Of a stretch of 20,165 nucleotides of DNA, positions 1 through 7,650 are shown in pieces (within the stretch, counting starts at the first letter, position 1; each line of letters begins with the position of its first letter). The position numbers and the translations under genes were made by a program. The notes below the pieces were generated by a model. It made no database searches, was not told the origin of the DNA, and was given only the letters and a program-made list of their open reading frames with translations. The DNA comes from a virus, in IMG/VR virus record IMGVR_UViG_3300027896_000284, positions 1 through 20,165 of that record; one strand, given 5' to 3'.

Positions 1-276
1 CCGCATATTCAATTGCTGGACCATCTTCGCGGTGGCGCTTGCCGTCTATCCACCATTCGCTGGTCCCGTCCGCATATTCAATTGCTGGACCATCTTCGCG
101 GTGGCGCTTGCCGTCTATCCACCATTCGCTGGTCCCGTCCGCATATTCAATCGCTGGGCCATCCTCGCGGTGGCGCTTGTCGTTGCGCCACCGTGAGCGC
201 GTACCGCCCGCATATTCAATCGCTGGGCCATCCTCGCGGTGGCGCTTGTCGTTGCGGTACCATTGACGCGACCCGT
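1..276. repeat. Four tandem 69-base direct repeats
   Basis: Units are 1-69, 70-138, 139-207 and 208-276. Units 1 and 2 are identical over all 69 bases. Units 3 and 4 share their first 49 bases and then diverge. The period is exactly 23 codons, so gain or loss of a unit keeps the minus-strand gene in frame. The array may continue left of the window. Confidence 0.95.
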
Positions 277-328
277 CAGGAAGCGTCTTCATGGTAACGG
301 ACAATTTTTCGTTTTCTTTCATGGTCAT
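1..328 (-). CDS. Repeat protein of 23-residue HRxDGPAxE units (partial, C-terminus off the left edge)
   Basis: The minus frame encodes a short N-terminus (MTMKENEKLSVTMK) followed by at least four 23-residue units of the type W(Y/W)xxxKRHREDGPAIEYA. Each unit is one 69-base DNA repeat. The gene continues past base 1, so total length and repeat number are unknown. Similar W..G..HR.DGPA.E repeats occur in many phage and bacterial proteins, sometimes described as MORN-like, without an established function. In-frame ATGs lie at 328, 322 and 292. None has a strong Shine-Dalgarno; I chose 328 because a weak GGGA sits 7 bases upstream. It lies after a hairpin that ends the upstream minus-strand operon, so it may have its own promoter. 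The family-level call is moderately sure; any function would be a guess. Confidence 0.75.
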   Translation of the reverse strand, partial: MTMKENEKLSVTMKTLPDGSRQWYRNDKRHREDGPAIEYAGGTRSRWRNDKRHREDGPAIEYADGTSEWWIDGKRHREDGPAIEYADGTSEWWIDGKRHREDGPAIEYA

Positions 329-358
329 TTGAATATCCCATATCAATTTGCATCTTAA

Positions 359-386
359 AGAAAGGGGGCTTTATCGCCCCCTTTAA
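359..386 (-). terminator. Hairpin terminator after the leftward small-gene operon
   Basis: A 9-bp perfect stem (361-369 AAAGGGGGC pairs with 376-384) has a 6-base loop. It lies just after the stop of the 83-aa gene at 391 when read on the minus strand, and is followed by a short CTTTAA tract. It separates the operon from the repeat-protein gene. The U-tract is short, so termination may be partial. Confidence 0.6.
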
Positions 387-390
387 TGTG

Positions 391-642
391 TCAAGCCGTG
401 CGCCAGACGCGCTTTCCGCCCTCTACGGTGCGAGACGCGAACTTAAAACCCAACTGCTTCTTAGCCTTCAGGATCGAAACCGAAACGCTAACGCTCCGGT
501 TTTTGTCAATCTTTTTATCCCCCGTAAAATGAATGGGGATAACAAAACTATCTCCCACTTCGAGCTGATCGAAGGGATACTTCATAGGCCGTCGCTCGTT
601 CCTGGCTGACGGGAACGGCACATTCTTGTCAATCGTTACCAC
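391..642 (-). CDS. Small conserved phage protein (KYPFDQLEVGDSF ... RVWRTA type)
   Basis: 83 residues. The N-terminus (IDKNVPFP), the KYPFDQLEVGDSF segment, a basic middle and a C-terminal ASRTVEGGKRVWRTA together match a widespread family of small phage proteins, which I believe is catalogued as DUF7303. No biochemical role is known to me. The start is a GTG at 640-642, fixed by a near-perfect Shine-Dalgarno (AGGAGGT) six bases upstream. It overlaps the end of the 98-aa gene by 14 bases, which suggests coupled translation. It is the last gene before a hairpin terminator. The protein is soluble with no membrane segment. Confidence 0.8.
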   Translation of the reverse strand: MVTIDKNVPFPSARNERRPMKYPFDQLEVGDSFVIPIHFTGDKKIDKNRSVSVSVSILKAKKQLGFKFASRTVEGGKRVWRTA

Positions 643-925
643 GTTCTACCTCCTGTTGAGTCGCCGACTTTGTAATTTCCTCGACGACCTTTTCCATTTC
701 CACAACAATACTCTCGGAGGGCAATGGCTCTCCGAGCATCCGGGCAACGCGAATGTTTATCACGTCGAACAGATTCCGGCATTTTTCGTCTAGTGTTTGC
801 TGCTCTTTTTTGTATGCTTCGCCGATGACCTTATTATATTCGTCATTAGCTTTGGTGACGGTCGCGAACCGTTCCTGCATTGCCGCATCCGCGTCGGCAT
901 AGAATTTTTCGAACAAGTCTCGCAT
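629..925 (-). CDS. Hypothetical helical phage protein, 98 aa
   Basis: 98 residues, highly charged and Glu/Lys/Ala-rich, with long stretches that look helical or coiled-coil (roughly residues 10-50 and 75-95). I do not recognise a family. The ATG at 923-925 has a good Shine-Dalgarno (AAGGAA) about six bases upstream. The start lies two bases after the stop of the 32-aa membrane peptide, and the 3' end overlaps the next gene by 14 bases, so it is part of a coupled leftward string. A partner or structural role is possible but nothing in the sequence decides it. Confidence 0.75.
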   Translation of the reverse strand: MRDLFEKFYADADAAMQERFATVTKANDEYNKVIGEAYKKEQQTLDEKCRNLFDVINIRVARMLGEPLPSESIVVEMEKVVEEITKSATQQEVERGND

Positions 926-927
926 GT

Positions 928-1026
928 CTATTTCCTTTTGATGATCGGGCTAATGGCGTTTGCTGCACCGGCCCCTAACGCGAACCCTACGGCGACAAGC
1001 ACCGCCCAAAGCAGGTAGGTATCCAT
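928..1026 (-). CDS. 32-aa single-span membrane peptide
   Basis: A 32-codon frame: MDTYLLWAVLVAVGFALG, then a small-residue stretch, ending PIIKRK and a TAG stop. About 20 hydrophobic residues near the N-terminus form one membrane span, with a basic C-terminal tail probably in the cytoplasm. A Shine-Dalgarno (TGAGG) sits six bases before the ATG at 1024-1026. It fits exactly between its neighbours, ending two bases before the 98-aa start. Function unknown; tiny membrane peptides in phage early operons can target host envelope or replication proteins, but that is inference. Confidence 0.65.
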   Translation of the reverse strand: MDTYLLWAVLVAVGFALGAGAANAISPIIKRK

Positions 1027-1058
1027 ATCAACCTCAATGATTGCTCACGAATCAGTTC

Positions 1059-1328
1059 TTAGGAGTTCTTGCGAAGCCTGTCAACAACTAACGACGCATA
1101 TCCGACGAGATCAACCCAATGATCGACGAAACTGTGATCTCCATTGACTATCCGTGACATCTTGGATGCAATCATATCAAGGGCTTCGCGAGAAATATCC
1201 TCCATTGCATACCAGCTATCGGCCTTCCGCAGCGCGTCTTTTATGCTCTGGCTGACCATTGCCACATCAAAAAATTCGCCGTGCGTTTTCTCGCGTTCCT
1301 CTAACAGCTTACGCATTTCGTCGTTCAT
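1059..1328 (-). CDS. DUF6378-like phage protein
   Basis: 89 residues from the ATG at 1326-1328, which has a GAGG six bases upstream; an in-frame start at 1382 would give 107 residues but has less support. The order EREKTHGEFFDVA, EALDMIASKMSRIVNGD and FVDHWVDLVGYASLV matches the phage family I know as DUF6378. The His/Asp-containing DHW..L.GYA helix is reminiscent of MazG-like all-alpha NTP pyrophosphatase folds, though I do not claim that activity. It overlaps the 3' end of the GcrA-like gene by 20 bases. Soluble, small and probably multimeric by analogy only. Confidence 0.75.
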   Translation of the reverse strand: MNDEMRKLLEEREKTHGEFFDVAMVSQSIKDALRKADSWYAMEDISREALDMIASKMSRIVNGDHSFVDHWVDLVGYASLVVDRLRKNS

Positions 1329-1788
1329 GTCTCGCCTCATCCTCTTTGGCGCGATAATAAGCAATCTTCCGATGGCCGGCACATACCCAATCGCCTACGG
1401 GCGTCGGCGCGGCGCAGAACAGATGCGGCTCGCCTTGGGCGGCGTCATTAACCGCGAATCGACACTCGTTTCGGGCCAAATCTGCCAGTATTTTCGGCTC
1501 CCCGTTCCATATTCGTTTCATTTCCGTAGGCATCGCAGAACCCTCCCAGGGGTTGAAACGAGGCGCTCCCACTATTCGTATTTTCTTTTCCTCGACGGGC
1601 CTTGTTTCTTTAACAGGCGTCGGCCGCCTTTTTGACGGTCGGCTCTGCACATAGACGCCTCTTTTGCGCGACCGGGACACGATACCCATCACGGTCCCGC
1701 GCGTTATGTTCAGCTTGTCCGAAATTTCATAGCTGGAAAGACCCGCGTTCCATGCCGCGACGATCTCGTCCGTCAGTTTGTTCTTCAT
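1309..1788 (-). CDS. GcrA-like transcription regulator
   Basis: 159 residues. Residues 1-45 form a helix-turn-helix of GcrA type (IVAAWNAGLSSYEISDKLN, then ITRGTVMGIVSRSRKRG). A basic Pro-rich linker follows. The C-terminus (LARNECRF, HLFCAAPTPVGDWVC, AGHRKIAYY) matches the Cys/His-containing tail of GcrA proteins. In Caulobacter, GcrA binds RNA polymerase sigma70 and acts at promoters methylated at GANTC. A phage copy could redirect host cell-cycle transcription or regulate late phage promoters; that is inference. The ATG at 1786-1788 overlaps the upstream stop (ATGA). This protein is the best clue that the host is an alphaproteobacterium. Confidence 0.82.
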   Translation of the reverse strand: MKNKLTDEIVAAWNAGLSSYEISDKLNITRGTVMGIVSRSRKRGVYVQSRPSKRRPTPVKETRPVEEKKIRIVGAPRFNPWEGSAMPTEMKRIWNGEPKILADLARNECRFAVNDAAQGEPHLFCAAPTPVGDWVCAGHRKIAYYRAKEDEARHERRNA

Positions 1789-2042
1789 CCCGGCATTCTT
1801 TCCAGATAGACCTGAACCTTTCCAATGTGCTCAACGGCCAAAAGGATCTCGCCTCGGTCGGCCCATGTGCGTTGCTTCGTGTGAGGGTTCAGGCTGGTGT
1901 AGAACTGGCGAACACAGATGAAGTCGTTTTCGTGCATATGCTCTTGCAACTCTTGCAAGCTCGCTGACGAATGGTCGGCAATGACCTGATGCACCAGATG
2001 ATCCTGAGAAGATCCCATATTCATCGTAAAAAGAAACCGCAT
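1785..2042 (-). CDS. Hypothetical phage protein, 85 aa
   Basis: 85 residues starting MRFLFTMNMGSSQDHLVHQV and continuing with an acidic His-rich middle (LQELQEHMHENDFICVRQFY) and a C-terminal VEHIGKVQVYLE strand. I recall similar proteins in other alphaproteobacterial phages but know no function. A good Shine-Dalgarno (GAGG, five bases before the ATG at 2040-2042) fixes the start. It lies 14 bases downstream of the helicase gene and overlaps the GcrA-like gene by four bases. It is soluble, with no membrane segment. Confidence 0.75.
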   Translation of the reverse strand: MRFLFTMNMGSSQDHLVHQVIADHSSASLQELQEHMHENDFICVRQFYTSLNPHTKQRTWADRGEILLAVEHIGKVQVYLERMPG

Positions 2043-2056
2043 ATTTACCTCGTCAA

Positions 2057-3442
2057 TTAGATGTTTTCCAAAACATCTTGTTTCTGTTTTTGTTTCAGAG
2101 CTTTAAGAAGTTCCCCTTGGGTCGCGTCTTTTTGGGAAAGGACGCGCAAGACACGCTCGTCAATAGTATTCTTTGACGCAATATGAACTATTCGGACGGG
2201 GCGCGTCTGGCCTTGTCGATGCAGTCGGGCATTGAACTGTTGGTAATACTCTAACGACCATGTCAATCCAAACCATACGACAAGCGCGCCCCCGTCCTGA
2301 AGGTTCAGACCATGCCCTGCCGAAGCAGGATGCGCCAGAAGCATTTTTATTTCGCCTCGGTTCCATCTGTCAATCGTGTCTTGTTTTTTGTCTAAAAGTT
2401 CTGCATGTGGAAATTTTTTCTTCAATCTCTCCAAGTCAAATTTGTAGTTATAGGCAACGAGAATTGTCTCATCGGGATTGTCTTCAACGATCTCCTCTAA
2501 GGCGTCCAGTTTGGCCGTATGGATCGCCGACCATGCCCCCGAATCACCGGTGTAAAGAGAACCGTTGGCAAATTGCAGCAGCTTGTTTGCCAGCGCCGCC
2601 GCCGTAATGGCCTCGACCTCCTCGCCATTGTCCAATTCCGCCAACAACGTTTTTTCGAACTCATCGTACTTGTCTTGCGCCGTTGCGGGCATTTCTACAT
2701 ATTCGACAACGTTTATCCTGTTTGGCAAATCAAGATAGTCCTCGGCGCTCATATGAATAACAGACGGGGCAATAAGATTTTGTATTGTTTTAGCGGCCTT
2801 GGGCCTTATAGTCCATTTATAGCCCATGTAATCTTGCTCAAAAAAGCGCTGCTTATATCCCGTCATTGTTCGACCAAGTGATTGCCCAAAGTCAATGAGA
2901 TACATTTGAGCCCAAATGTCTAACAAGCTGTTTGGCGAAGGCGTTCCTGTAAGGAGCGTCATATAATACGTGTGGGGAATAATTCTTCTCAGGGCTTTAA
3001 AGCGTTTGGTCGAGGCGTTTTTAAAAGAACTACTTTCGTCAATTATAACCATGTCGAAGGGCCATTTGTTTTTAAAATGGTCAGCAAGCCAAACGACATT
3101 TTCCCTATTTACTACATACACATCCGCGTCGATTATAAGCCCTTGCAATCTTTTCTTTTCCGATCCTGTGCAAACCGATATTTTCAAATGATTCAAATGG
3201 GCCCATTTTTTTGCCTCTTGCGCCCAAACGCTATTGGCTACACGCAACGGAGCTACAACAAGAACTTTTTTGACCAAAAAACTTTCAATCAAATCCGAAG
3301 CGGCTGTTAAAACAGACACGCTTTTTCCAAGGCCCATAGAAAGAAACAGGCCGCAACGTCGCTTGTCCTTGATGAACTCGACGCATCTTTTTTGATAGGC
3401 GTGCAGATCATTACGAGAAAGCAAGGGCGTCATCCATATCAT
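2057..3442 (-). CDS. SNF2-family DEAD/DEAH-type helicase
   Basis: 461 residues containing both RecA-like halves of a superfamily 2 SNF2-like ATPase. Visible motifs: Q-like LHAYQKR, Walker A MGLGKS (36-41), Ia VLVVAPLRV, Walker B DESS (135-138), motif III TGTPSPNS (165-172), motif V SAGHGLNLQ and motif VI QQFNARLHRQGQ. It probably remodels or unwinds DNA during phage replication or recombination. The pairing with a VRR-NUC nuclease just upstream is common in phage replication modules. It overlaps that gene by 32 bases. ATGs at 3442 and 3433 are both possible and neither has a clear Shine-Dalgarno, so translation is probably coupled. The length is complete for a compact phage SNF2 protein. Confidence 0.92.
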   Translation of the reverse strand: MIWMTPLLSRNDLHAYQKRCVEFIKDKRRCGLFLSMGLGKSVSVLTAASDLIESFLVKKVLVVAPLRVANSVWAQEAKKWAHLNHLKISVCTGSEKKRLQGLIIDADVYVVNRENVVWLADHFKNKWPFDMVIIDESSSFKNASTKRFKALRRIIPHTYYMTLLTGTPSPNSLLDIWAQMYLIDFGQSLGRTMTGYKQRFFEQDYMGYKWTIRPKAAKTIQNLIAPSVIHMSAEDYLDLPNRINVVEYVEMPATAQDKYDEFEKTLLAELDNGEEVEAITAAALANKLLQFANGSLYTGDSGAWSAIHTAKLDALEEIVEDNPDETILVAYNYKFDLERLKKKFPHAELLDKKQDTIDRWNRGEIKMLLAHPASAGHGLNLQDGGALVVWFGLTWSLEYYQQFNARLHRQGQTRPVRIVHIASKNTIDERVLRVLSQKDATQGELLKALKQKQKQDVLENI

Positions 3443-3674
3443 TTATTATAATAACTTCGCAGCCTAGATTACGCCGACGTTCGTGATCCCGCAACTGCAA
3501 CTCGGTTGGTTTTTTGCCTGGCGCTTTGCACTCGACAAAGATGATCCGCCCGCCCGGCAGAGTTACGATGCGGTCGGGAACTGAGCGCCGTCCGGGAGAC
3601 GTGAACTTCTCGCAAAGGCCGCCGAGTTCCTTGACCCGCTTGACTAGCGCCTTCTCAATCTCTTTTTCAAGCAC
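3411..3674 (-). CDS. VRR-NUC domain nuclease
   Basis: 87 residues, essentially one VRR-NUC domain of the PD-(D/E)XK fold. The core is KFTSPGRRSVPDRIV followed by IIFVECKAPGKKPTELQ; the catalytic residues are the Asp of PDR and the Glu-x-Lys of ECK. Stand-alone phage VRR-NUC proteins can act as structure-specific (Holliday-junction type) nucleases, and a role in processing replication or recombination branches is likely. It overlaps the polymerase gene by eight bases and the SNF2 helicase by 32, so all three are probably made together. Confidence 0.92.
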   Translation of the reverse strand: MLEKEIEKALVKRVKELGGLCEKFTSPGRRSVPDRIVTLPGGRIIFVECKAPGKKPTELQLRDHERRRNLGCEVIIINDMDDALAFS

Positions 3675-5457
3675 TGCGCACTCCCAGGTCGGTCAGGGCC
3701 GCCCGCGCCATCTCGACGTAGCGGAACACGTCAACGTCGCTCGGGAACGCCTCTGGCAACGTCATCAGCGGCCTTGCGCCATCAGATCGTGAAACCTTGT
3801 TGCTGTTCTTGGCGTAGGCAATATGTTCGCTGCGCAAAACTTCAGAAGAATAATAAAACCGCACAGCCTTCCCCAGAAACTCGCCCCGCCATTTCCCGCC
3901 GCCATCGACGCGGCGGACGGTCACGAATTTGAGAATGTCCCGGCAATCGCCAATCGTCTTTTCAATGCTCGTGCCTTTGCTCAGATATTCTGCCACGGCA
4001 TCGGTCACAATCGTGAACTCGGGGTTCTTCGCCAGCGTAGGCTCAGAGAACGCGCCCTTGCGCTTTGTCTTTCCGTCCGTCTTGACGGCAATGTAATTGT
4101 TCACGTCGCGGGAATGTAGTGCGGAATAGTCCGACCTTTCCAACTCAAAAGACGTGTAAAGCATCCAGGTGAAAGTCACTTTGTCCATTTCGTCCGACAA
4201 TTCTTTACTGCACAAGACGACGATGCCATCCGTGTTCGCGCTGATGACCTTAACGCCAATCGCTTCGAGCCGTTCAATTAGCATGAGCAAACACAATTGG
4301 CCTGTAATCGTCGTTTGGATCATCAATTCAGGCGCAAATAATGCGCTATACTTACTTCCCAACTTACCAAAGGAACCATTGACAACAATCTTTAATGTAT
4401 CAGCGACAAGCTTATCTCCGCGCTTTTTGGCCTCTAATCTGCGACTGACAATGCTCTGATAAACTTTCAAAAAGTCCTTCCCCATCTTCTTAGGGGACAG
4501 ACGCAACATCAATATGATGCTCGGGTAGTAACTGGCCACGTCGAAGTCGCACAGCATTTCGTCGGCGCTGGCCACAACGCTACGCGACTTCTCGCATGAA
4601 TGTAGGCCACCGACCCCCATTTGATACTCGGTCAAGCCAATCTTAATTTTCGTGTTTTGCAGCCACTCAGGTATTTTGACGGAGCCGTTCGCGCCAATGG
4701 GAAAGCCCGTCTCCAAGATCCGCTTGAATACATCCCGCAGCGTCGGCGTCTCAAAAGACACGATCTTCGGGTCTTTGTAGGCGCAAACATGGTCATCCGG
4801 TAGCGTGATCGGCTTGTATCTGTTGCCTGTCAGCGTCTCCAACTCATGCGCAATCACCGCCTCGGCGATCTGAGCATCCGACTTGGACCGCAGATCTATC
4901 CCGCCGTACTGCGCGCTCATGTCCTCCCGCAGCTTTATCGCGGGCTCCAGCTTCCGATACAGCCGCTCAGTCGTATCCAGATCGTTCGCGCAATAACTCC
5001 TCACGATCTCACGTTGCTCGGGCAAGATCGTGTCGGACGGGATGAACGGAAGATCCTGCATCGTCGGTGCGCCCAAGCGTCCGCCGTAGATCTTAAGACT
5101 TGCCTTGCCCGGAGCGACCTCGATCAAGTCGATATGATCCCAGCGGCCGGCTTTCGGCATTGTAACATTTTGCTCCCGCGCGATCTTCCACGCCGGCAGC
5201 TTGCTGAGGATCAGATCATCACATAACGCCTTCAACTGCTCACAAGACCGCCCCGCCAGAGCCGCCGCGATCATCACAATGTCAAACGAGTTCCCGTTGA
5301 AACTGACCGTCGTATGCGACGACATGTTCCGCGACACGGCCCCGGTGTCGAACTCACGACCCTCAAACAACTCATAGGAGGCGTAACGACCACTGGCCGT
5401 GCTTTTGAACATCAATAGAAAATAGTTGGAATAGACTTCACAGTCCAAGATGAGCAT
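3667..5457 (-). CDS. Family B DNA polymerase with 3'-5' exonuclease motifs
   Basis: 596 residues from the ATG at 5455-5457, which is preceded by GAGG nine bases upstream; a TTG at 5472 would add five residues. The exonuclease motifs are ExoI DCEVY (Asp5/Glu7), ExoII NGNSFD (Asp59) and ExoIII YCANDLD (Asp159). The polymerase motifs are A DVASYYPSI (Asp306), B KIVVNGSFGKLGS and C ANTDG (Asp410). Together they define a proofreading family B enzyme, short for its class. Motif C reads N-T-D where most family B enzymes have D-T-D; the second Asp, a main metal ligand, is kept. It would replicate the phage genome together with the primase-helicase. I see no terminal-protein gene, so protein priming is not indicated. 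Confidence 0.92.
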   Translation of the reverse strand: MLILDCEVYSNYFLLMFKSTASGRYASYELFEGREFDTGAVSRNMSSHTTVSFNGNSFDIVMIAAALAGRSCEQLKALCDDLILSKLPAWKIAREQNVTMPKAGRWDHIDLIEVAPGKASLKIYGGRLGAPTMQDLPFIPSDTILPEQREIVRSYCANDLDTTERLYRKLEPAIKLREDMSAQYGGIDLRSKSDAQIAEAVIAHELETLTGNRYKPITLPDDHVCAYKDPKIVSFETPTLRDVFKRILETGFPIGANGSVKIPEWLQNTKIKIGLTEYQMGVGGLHSCEKSRSVVASADEMLCDFDVASYYPSIILMLRLSPKKMGKDFLKVYQSIVSRRLEAKKRGDKLVADTLKIVVNGSFGKLGSKYSALFAPELMIQTTITGQLCLLMLIERLEAIGVKVISANTDGIVVLCSKELSDEMDKVTFTWMLYTSFELERSDYSALHSRDVNNYIAVKTDGKTKRKGAFSEPTLAKNPEFTIVTDAVAEYLSKGTSIEKTIGDCRDILKFVTVRRVDGGGKWRGEFLGKAVRFYYSSEVLRSEHIAYAKNSNKVSRSDGARPLMTLPEAFPSDVDVFRYVEMARAALTDLGVRSA

Positions 5458-5479
5458 GAAGAGTGTCCTCAATCAAAAA

Positions 5480-5513
5480 CAGAATGGCCCGGCCATTTGA
5501 TAGGCCGGGCCGG
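5480..5513 (-). terminator. Rho-independent terminator between ssDNA-binding protein and polymerase genes
   Basis: A perfect 9-bp GC stem (5486-5494 GGCCCGGCC with 5503-5511) has an 8-base loop. On the minus strand it is followed by ATTCTGTTTTTG. It lies right after the stop of the ssDNA-binding protein gene and would lower expression of the downstream polymerase relative to that protein. Confidence 0.8.
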
Positions 5514-5518
5514 TTCTA

Positions 5519-6073
5519 TCAAACGAAGTCGATTTCTTCATCCCCGTCAACGACATCAAAGTCATCAGCAGACGCCTTGACGCCATCGGCAAACGGCTCA
5601 TCGTCCTTGACGAACTGGACGCCCAACAGGTTCGCGTTGATGCGCTTGCCGTAGTTGTTATTCTGCGCCCAAAGTTCGATCACCGCATTGACGCGACATC
5701 CCGCGTAGATGCGGTTGTCCTCCTCCGTCAGGGGCGACTTGTCGCGATCCAGCACCAAAGGGCGCTTGGTCGAGGACGCCTTGATGCTGATATTCCCAGA
5801 ATATCCAGCGTAATCAATGGTGTCGCCGTCCTTGAGGCAGATCTTGTCGGGCGGCAGCTTCGCGCCCTTCAAGTCGTTCTTCAGAAGATCCCTGATCGCG
5901 GCATTGATTTCCGCAATCTTCGCCGCGCCTTCCTTCTTATCAATCAAGAAAGTGGCCTCGAACTTGGTTTCGTCGCCGTTGAATACAGCCTTACGGAACA
6001 GGCTCGGAAACGAAATCCGCGCGTTGGTGATCATGATCTTCTTGTTGCTCTTTTCGCCGTTCTCATTCGACAT
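5519..6073 (-). CDS. Enc34-type (DUF2815) ssDNA-binding protein
   Basis: 184 residues matching the DUF2815/Enc34 ssDNA-binding family: N-terminal MITNARISFPSLFRK, central FEATFLIDKK, and the CRVNAVIELWAQNNNYGKRI strand region typical of the OB-fold. The tail is strongly acidic (DDFDVVDGDEEIDFV), as in gp2.5 and other phage ssDNA-binding proteins, where the tail contacts replication partners. The start has AAGGGA about eight bases upstream. It sits between the DUF2800 and polymerase genes, the usual place for this family in phage replication modules. The terminator directly downstream fits a protein needed in high amounts. Confidence 0.93.
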   Translation of the reverse strand: MSNENGEKSNKKIMITNARISFPSLFRKAVFNGDETKFEATFLIDKKEGAAKIAEINAAIRDLLKNDLKGAKLPPDKICLKDGDTIDYAGYSGNISIKASSTKRPLVLDRDKSPLTEEDNRIYAGCRVNAVIELWAQNNNYGKRINANLLGVQFVKDDEPFADGVKASADDFDVVDGDEEIDFV

Positions 6074-6148
6074 TTTGTTTTTCCCTTAGTCTTTTCGTTT
6101 CAGTTTATCGCCACGCGAAGCGCGGCGCGCGCACGATACGCCTATCGC

Positions 6149-7258
6149 CTACTCGTCGTCAACGATCTCCGAAAATTCAAGTTCCATGCCATCGCCAAGC
6201 GCCGGGCGCGGGTCCGATTCCAAAGCGATTACAGGTGCGCCTTGGGGCTTTACAATTATGTCCTCAATTGCGGATTTGAACTTTTTACCAAGGGCTTTTT
6301 CGGCTTGGGGCGGGCTTATCAATTTCTTGGTCCATGCCGATTCGCCGAGCAAAAGTTCAAGCCTGTCGCCAGCGGTAGTCTCGTCAGTCCATTTGCGGTT
6401 TGATCGGCCCTCGACCAACTTGAACCCTGGGAAAGGCTTGCCTTCCGCCAGAGTCTTTTTTGCAAGGCTTTCGACCGACGACAACCACGCCTCGATCATT
6501 GGCTTCGCGTGCATCACTTTGGACAATTGCAACGGCGTCAGTGTGTTCGGCGGTGGAGCGCCGCTGACGTCATCAAAGTCCGCCATGATGGTTTCGGAAG
6601 TCATATTCGCCAAAGCGGCGCATGTCACCTTGGCTTTGCAGAACCGGCATTGCTTCTCGCCGGGAATGCGCGGCGCATTGGGCGCAAGGGCCGCTTCGGC
6701 CGCGGAAGCGGCCTGTTCGCCGAATCGCAGAAGATCCTCTAGCGGCAATTCCCATTCGGATATGCTGTCCCGACGCGGCTGGACGATGGATATTTTCACC
6801 GTATCAATATCCGCGATGAACCCGTAATCCGCATAAGCCCCCAAAGCGTATAACGCGCCCTGTGGATTGTTGACGGCATCGACCTGGACCCCTTTCCCAT
6901 ACTTCAGATCAACAATGTGAATTACATTGTCGTATATAAGAATGGTGTCGGCTGTTCCAAACCCATCCGGAACCCATTGGGAAAAGTCCACCCGGCGCTC
7001 AACCAGCATCTCGGCGGCGGGAATGGACCTGACGTAATCAAGATAGACTTGAACCGCTTCGGCCATTTCCTGATCGTCACACGCTGTCGAGGCGTGCCAG
7101 CCGCCTCGCAGACATGTCTCCATCACCTGATGGGCGAGCGTTCCTTCCTCGGCGAACGGGCTTGAGGTGTCGGGGATACCGGCCTCGGCGGCTACGCTAC
7201 CGGGACACGCCATCCAGCGGTGCGCCCCGCTGGCCGACAGTTTCGCGTGAGCTGTCAT
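6149..7258 (-). CDS. DUF2800 PD-(D/E)XK (RecB/Cas4-like) nuclease
   Basis: 369 residues of the DUF2800 family. The N-terminus has RWMACPGS and [15 protein letters not shown]. The nuclease core is [20 protein letters not shown] followed by KYGKG, giving Asp and (D)-x-K catalytic positions. [10 protein letters not shown] around residue 205, with the early Cys of ACPGS, resembles the four-Cys Fe-S cluster of Cas4/AddB-like nucleases. It probably trims DNA ends in phage recombination. The ATG (7256-7258) overlaps the upstream stop by four bases and has GGAGG seven bases before it. A 75-base gap with no gene separates it from the ssDNA-binding protein gene. Known DUF2800 proteins co-occur with DUF2815 proteins, as here. 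Confidence 0.9.
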   Translation of the reverse strand: MTAHAKLSASGAHRWMACPGSVAAEAGIPDTSSPFAEEGTLAHQVMETCLRGGWHASTACDDQEMAEAVQVYLDYVRSIPAAEMLVERRVDFSQWVPDGFGTADTILIYDNVIHIVDLKYGKGVQVDAVNNPQGALYALGAYADYGFIADIDTVKISIVQPRRDSISEWELPLEDLLRFGEQAASAAEAALAPNAPRIPGEKQCRFCKAKVTCAALANMTSETIMADFDDVSGAPPPNTLTPLQLSKVMHAKPMIEAWLSSVESLAKKTLAEGKPFPGFKLVEGRSNRKWTDETTAGDRLELLLGESAWTKKLISPPQAEKALGKKFKSAIEDIIVKPQGAPVIALESDPRPALGDGMELEFSEIVDDE

Positions 7259-7584
7259 TTACCATCCTCCGACGTAGACTCCGCCGCAATCTCATGCGCA
7301 ATGGCCTCTAGGGCATCGCGCACGGCGGCGAGCGCACCGTCTGGCAGTCGCGTGATCGTCTCAGCGCCGTGCTTACGCAGGATGCCGATTACGTCGTCTC
7401 GTCTGGACCTGTCGGCGCGAACGATGCTCGTGCATAACGTCGTCAGACCCTGCCGCGTGACCGGCGGCGAGGCAGAGGCGGCGGGAGCCGGGGCCTCTGC
7501 CGGCGCATCGGCCTTCGCCGCCGACATGACGTGCGTCAATTTCTCAATGGCCGCGCAGAGCTTTTGGATTTCAAGTTCTAACAT
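7255..7584 (-). CDS. Hypothetical phage protein, 109 aa, first gene of the leftward replication operon
   Basis: 109 residues from the ATG at 7582-7584, which has AAAGGA about 11 bases upstream; a TTG at 7617 would add 11 residues. The N-terminal [19 protein letters not shown] looks like a short coiled coil. An Ala/Pro-rich linker follows, then a helical C-terminal domain ([20 protein letters not shown]). I have seen this linker-plus-helix layout in phage proteins beside DUF2800 genes, with no known function; an accessory role in recombination or replication is only inferred from position. It is the promoter-proximal gene of the minus-strand operon. Confidence 0.75.
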   Translation of the reverse strand: MLELEIQKLCAAIEKLTHVMSAAKADAPAEAPAPAASASPPVTRQGLTTLCTSIVRADRSRRDDVIGILRKHGAETITRLPDGALAAVRDALEAIAHEIAAESTSEDGK

Positions 7585-7607
7585 TTTAGGGTTGTCCTTT
7601 TTTGGCG

Positions 7608-7636
7608 TTGAACGCAACGATTTGATACGATATGCT
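7608..7636 (+). promoter_or_regulatory. Rightward sigma70-type promoter for the HTH/primase operon
   Basis: TTGAAC (7608-7613), 17 bases, then TATGCT (7631-7636). Each hexamer matches consensus at four positions. The expected start site is about 30 bases before the HTH gene. It shares DNA with the leftward promoter, so the two may compete or be switched by one regulator. Confidence 0.5.
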
Positions 7637-7650
7637 CCGATTCATGTCAA
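7622..7650 (-). promoter_or_regulatory. Leftward sigma70-type promoter for the replication operon
   Basis: On the minus strand a perfect -35 TTGACA (7650-7645) is followed after 17 bases by TATCAA (7627-7622, four of six matches to TATAAT). The predicted start site is about 30 bases upstream of the 109-aa gene. It overlaps the rightward promoter. Confidence 0.65.

Noticed and set aside
1-297. Plus-strand open frames and a possible CRISPR-like array in the 69-base repeats
   Set aside because: The repeats abut with no spacers, and the minus frame gives a known type of protein repeat; the plus frames are its shadow.
1144-1635. 163-aa plus-strand frame over the GcrA-like and DUF6378-like genes
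   Set aside because: It has no recognisable features and opposes two well-supported minus-strand genes.
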